From an uncultured Kiloniella sp. (GTDB taxonomy: Bacteria; Pseudomonadota; Alphaproteobacteria; Kiloniellales; Kiloniellaceae): a DNA stretch of 53,000 bases. This document shows positions 50,427 to 53,000 of the stretch, one piece after another. The notes beneath the pieces were generated by a model. The model was not told the origin of the DNA. It saw only the letters and a program-made list of their open reading frames with translations, and did no database searches. The stretch lies in contig NZ_CAKZMP010000041.1 of the NCBI RefSeq assembly GCF_937128705.1, forward strand, positions 1 through 53,000. Direction: 5' to 3'. A program made the position numbers and the translations under genes. How positions within the stretch are numbered: position 1 is the stretch's first letter; the number at the start of each line of letters is the position of its first letter.

Positions 50427-52471
50427 TAAAACTCATACTTTGCAGCAAGAAGGAATGTACGTCCCGGGTCGCCATAGGGTGTATATCGCGAACTGTCATA
50501 CCCAACATTCGCACGATCTACATAATCTTTATCAAACAGATTTTTGACATCAACACGCAATGACAAACCATCAATGTCTTCCGGGTACCATTCGGCATAA
50601 AGACCCGCGACAAAATAGCTGTCCAATGCATTGCCGCCATTCTTCTTGGTATCATCATTTTCCAAGGCACCTTCGCCGGTAGCTCCCGCACGTAAGCCAA
50701 GATCAGGCCAGGAATACCCTGCCTCAAGACCATAGGTATCCCCCATGAGAATCCCTTGGTAGGCAAGGGTACTCACGGGAACATCCCCGTCGACACGCAC
50801 ATGCGTTTTGGAATAAGACCCCCGCACAAACCCATCCCCAAAGCTATATTTTGCAGACGCATTTACACCTTTGCTGACAACATCGTGCTGGGTACCACGG
50901 TTACTGTTCGAAACATCATGTGAATCATCAATCTTGGTGTAGAAAACATTACCATCAAAGGTAAAATTTCCCTCTTCGACCACGAAGCCCGCTTTGTAAT
51001 TAAAAGAACGCGAGGGAGCCAGATCGTCATAGTTCCAACGCACACCAAATGCACTCCAGTAATTCTGAACCCCGATTTCAGTCATCGGCACACCACCCCA
51101 AGCGGTACCAGCACCCGCGTACCCCATAAGCCAGGGGGTAACATCATACTCGCCGCTAAAGTTACCGCTCAACCCGGCATTATCCAGGGTGGTTCCTTCA
51201 TTACCTTCCAGATGATTATAGTCAAACCTACCTCCAAAAGAGACCCGGGCTTCGTCCGTCAGGGATAGTCGCGCCTGCGTAAACACACCGATATCGTACA
51301 CTTCTTCTTTATAGTTAGCATCATTTTCACGCCCGCCTTTTCCCCTATCAATATAGAAGTCCGCGCCCGAGGTGATTTTTCCAAAACCCGTTGTGAAGGT
51401 ATTAGAAGCCTTGCCGTTTATTGTGGTGATATCTGAAACAATGCCTTCGCCAACTGGTGTATTTTTAATATCCGCAAAGAGAGATGTATCCGTATAGCTC
51501 AGACTAAAACGTGGATCCCAAAGGTCCGTTGGTGTCTCGTCCCCAATAGAAAGCGAGAATGATTTTCTCTCATAATCAACACGCTGAGGTACGTCAGATG
51601 GATTACTTGAACCACCAAAGTTAGCCCGTACCGGACGAATACCATCATCTTTGGTAAACCCACCCGTCAATTTAACCCGGTATCCATTATCAGCACTGTA
51701 CCCCACCTTTAGAAGGCCGCTTTGCATCTCGGGCTTTGTCCCCGCGACTTCATGCCCTTTCCCGTCAGAATAATTATCGCCGCTGTCATTAGAGCCATAC
51801 ACCAAGACGTCAAAGTTATTATACTGTGCAGCCAGCGCCATATTCTCTGAAAATCCGCCGGTATTACTGTTAAAGGTCAGCTTTCCATAACCACCAAAGG
51901 CTTCATCGATATCCAGAAAATCGCGCCCGTCCTTTGTTTCATAAGAAATAGAACCTCCTAACGCTTCTGGTCCTGCATCTGCCGGAGCAACCCCTGTTTC
52001 AATCTTCACAGCCTTAAGCAACTCGGGATCAATAATCGCAGTACCAATATGGTGAAAAGTTTTTGTCACCTGCCGTGCCCCATCGACATCAACAGCTAAT
52101 TTTGTATCTTCTATCCCGTTCACATAAACCTTTTGCCCAATAGCAATCGGCGAACTCACCGCGACGCCGGGTTCTTGCCGGAACACATCCTTGATGTCTT
52201 GCGGATTAATACGCTCCAAGGCTTCCTGATTCACATGGACACCGCCCGTTAGAACATCTGCCTTACCGTCAATATAAACCGGGTCAAGAAGAATACCCTG
52301 GTCATCGTTGGCGGCCTCAGACTCAATGATAAGAGGATCTTTTTCCACTTCCTGTGCCACAGCACCCGAAGGCAAAGCGATCAATGCCGCCGTTCCCAAC
52401 AAAAGCCCCTTTAGATTACTTTGGCTAAAATCAAATAAATGTTTAGAAACAAGTTTGGGGCGTGTTCGCAT
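50426..52471 (-). CDS. TonB-dependent outer-membrane receptor, siderophore-type
   Basis: The 681-residue protein has a signal peptide (LLLGTAALIALPSGAVAQ) and a plug domain (about residues 70-180, with QDIKDVFRQEPGVAVSSP and KVYVNGIEDTKLAVDVDGARQ). A 22-strand-type barrel follows, ending in the outer-membrane sorting residues ...AKYEF (terminal Phe). The conserved segment VDVKNLFDKDYVDRA is near the C-terminus. The start is the ATG at 52471 with GAGG upstream. A Fur-like sequence lies 34 bases before it. Its ligand is probably an iron chelate or haem-like compound. Confidence 0.92.
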   Translation of the reverse strand: MRTRPKLVSKHLFDFSQSNLKGLLLGTAALIALPSGAVAQEVEKDPLIIESEAANDDQGILLDPVYIDGKADVLTGGVHVNQEALERINPQDIKDVFRQEPGVAVSSPIAIGQKVYVNGIEDTKLAVDVDGARQVTKTFHHIGTAIIDPELLKAVKIETGVAPADAGPEALGGSISYETKDGRDFLDIDEAFGGYGKLTFNSNTGGFSENMALAAQYNNFDVLVYGSNDSGDNYSDGKGHEVAGTKPEMQSGLLKVGYSADNGYRVKLTGGFTKDDGIRPVRANFGGSSNPSDVPQRVDYERKSFSLSIGDETPTDLWDPRFSLSYTDTSLFADIKNTPVGEGIVSDITTINGKASNTFTTGFGKITSGADFYIDRGKGGRENDANYKEEVYDIGVFTQARLSLTDEARVSFGGRFDYNHLEGNEGTTLDNAGLSGNFSGEYDVTPWLMGYAGAGTAWGGVPMTEIGVQNYWSAFGVRWNYDDLAPSRSFNYKAGFVVEEGNFTFDGNVFYTKIDDSHDVSNSNRGTQHDVVSKGVNASAKYSFGDGFVRGSYSKTHVRVDGDVPVSTLAYQGILMGDTYGLEAGYSWPDLGLRAGATGEGALENDDTKKNGGNALDSYFVAGLYAEWYPEDIDGLSLRVDVKNLFDKDYVDRANVGYDSSRYTPYGDPGRTFLLAAKYEF

Positions 52472-52504
52472 AGCAACCTCAGCAATCAAAAATCTTTACT
52501 AATT

Positions 52505-52523
52505 GAGAATGCTTCTTATTATT
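52505..52523. promoter_or_regulatory. candidate Fur box
   Basis: These 19 bases, GAGAATGCTTCTTATTATT, match the classical Fur consensus at about 13 of 19 positions by eye and lie 34-52 bases before the TonB-receptor start, between it and the divergent AraC-type gene. Alphaproteobacteria may instead use RirA or Irr, so this is tentative. Confidence 0.35.
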
Positions 52524-52622
52524 ACCTACTCAGATTTAACACCAGACAGAATGCTTTTGCAAAAACGTTTCTTTCATTTGCAACAAACGCTTTTACATAC
52601 ATCAAATTCGCATGGAGCCCCT

Positions 52623-53000
52623 ATGCCGTCCTCAGAAATCAGCAACCACACCATGCGCAAGAACCTGACTTATGAAAATCAGATAAAAGAAACCACCTTG
52701 TTAAAAATGGGAACACCTGCGCTGAACAAACCAACACCTGAAGACAAATCAGTTGCGTCTGATAGGACAATCCTAAAAGGCAACATAAGCAACAATCGAT
52801 ACGCTTCATCCCTACAGGTGCATGCGACAGACACTATCGAAGTTCATAATCATCAAGCAGAGGCGATTGTAGGGCCAAGCCTAAAAATATGCCTGATTAT
52901 TCATGGTAAAATAGAGGGAACCCTGGGTGATGATCATTATTCTCTGGATGCAAATAATGGCCCTAAAGGATACATCTGGGCATTACCACGTCCTATCCTC
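52623..53000 (+). CDS. AraC-type regulator, N-terminal part (cut by window)
   Basis: The open frame starts at the ATG at 52623 (GGAG with 5-base spacing) and continues to the window end, 126 codons so far. The visible part reads LKGNISNNRYASSLQVHATDTIEVHNHQ and IVGPSLKICLIIHGKIEGTLGD. This resembles the ligand-binding N-terminus of the AraC regulators that lie beside siderophore receptor genes (PchR/YbtA-like group). The C-terminal helix-turn-helix is beyond the edge, so the call rests on the partial domain and its divergence from a TonB receptor. Confidence 0.6.
   Translation, partial: MPSSEISNHTMRKNLTYENQIKETTLLKMGTPALNKPTPEDKSVASDRTILKGNISNNRYASSLQVHATDTIEVHNHQAEAIVGPSLKICLIIHGKIEGTLGDDHYSLDANNGPKGYIWALPRPIL

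Noticed and set aside
1-53000. Mobile elements, prophage, CRISPR arrays, tRNA or rRNA genes
   Set aside because: No transposase, integrase, phage structural gene, regularly spaced repeat, or tRNA-like cloverleaf with CCA-end stem was seen. A tRNA or CRISPR scan would be needed to exclude weak cases.

Overview
The window looks like chromosomal DNA of a heterotrophic, probably marine alphaproteobacterium with moderate G+C. The evidence is family content: two TRAP transporters, a branched-chain-type ABC importer, a small PAS protein of the kind common in Rhodospirillales-like genomes, PspF/PspABC, and a cobalamin riboswitch on a ribonucleotide reductase. Genus is not decidable by eye. No rRNA, tRNA, CRISPR array, insertion sequence or prophage was seen, and most of the window is compact housekeeping and catabolic gene sets.

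Layout. 1-9.6 kb: a radical SAM protein cut by the window edge, a TetR / DMT exporter / bile-acid-symporter-like set, a secreted DM13 protein, a threonine dehydratase-like enzyme beside a decayed LysE exporter, an orphan periplasmic binding protein, a DCC thiol-oxidoreductase, and a LysR regulator divergent from two unrecognised small genes. 9.6-15.2 kb: a livK-H-M-G-F importer operon ending in an arylformamidase-like hydrolase. 15.7-24 kb: single genes (RhlE-like helicase, PAS protein, GST, ArfB, Lrp with AzlCD, GNAT, orphan binding protein, CPA2 antiporter).

24-34 kb is a likely regulon for import and breakdown of a peptide-like or gamma-glutamyl/D-amino compound. It has a GGT-family enzyme with no signal peptide, an M20 peptidase, an M81 (MlrC-like) peptidase, a TRAP transporter, an RpiR regulator and a D-threonine-aldolase-like PLP enzyme. 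A repeated 13-bp near-palindrome lies in the divergent promoter. 34-38.3 kb: a cobalamin riboswitch followed by nrdA-nrdB. NrdB carries the residue pattern of subclass Ic (Phe in place of the radical Tyr, and Glu in place of the first metal-ligand Asp).

38.3-46 kb: 5-oxoprolinase genes pxpB-pxpC-pxpA divergent from a second TRAP system, then a MarR-like regulator and a GAF-Fis regulator, suggesting uptake and hydrolysis of 5-oxoproline. 46-48.8 kb: pspF divergent from pspABC with a recognisable sigma-54 promoter. 48.9-53 kb: a TonB receptor, iron-type binding protein and DUF2218 protein behind a Fur-like site, divergent from a truncated AraC-type gene.

The observation most worth testing is the pairing of a B12 riboswitch with a class Ic-like (predicted Mn/Fe, B12-independent) ribonucleotide reductase.
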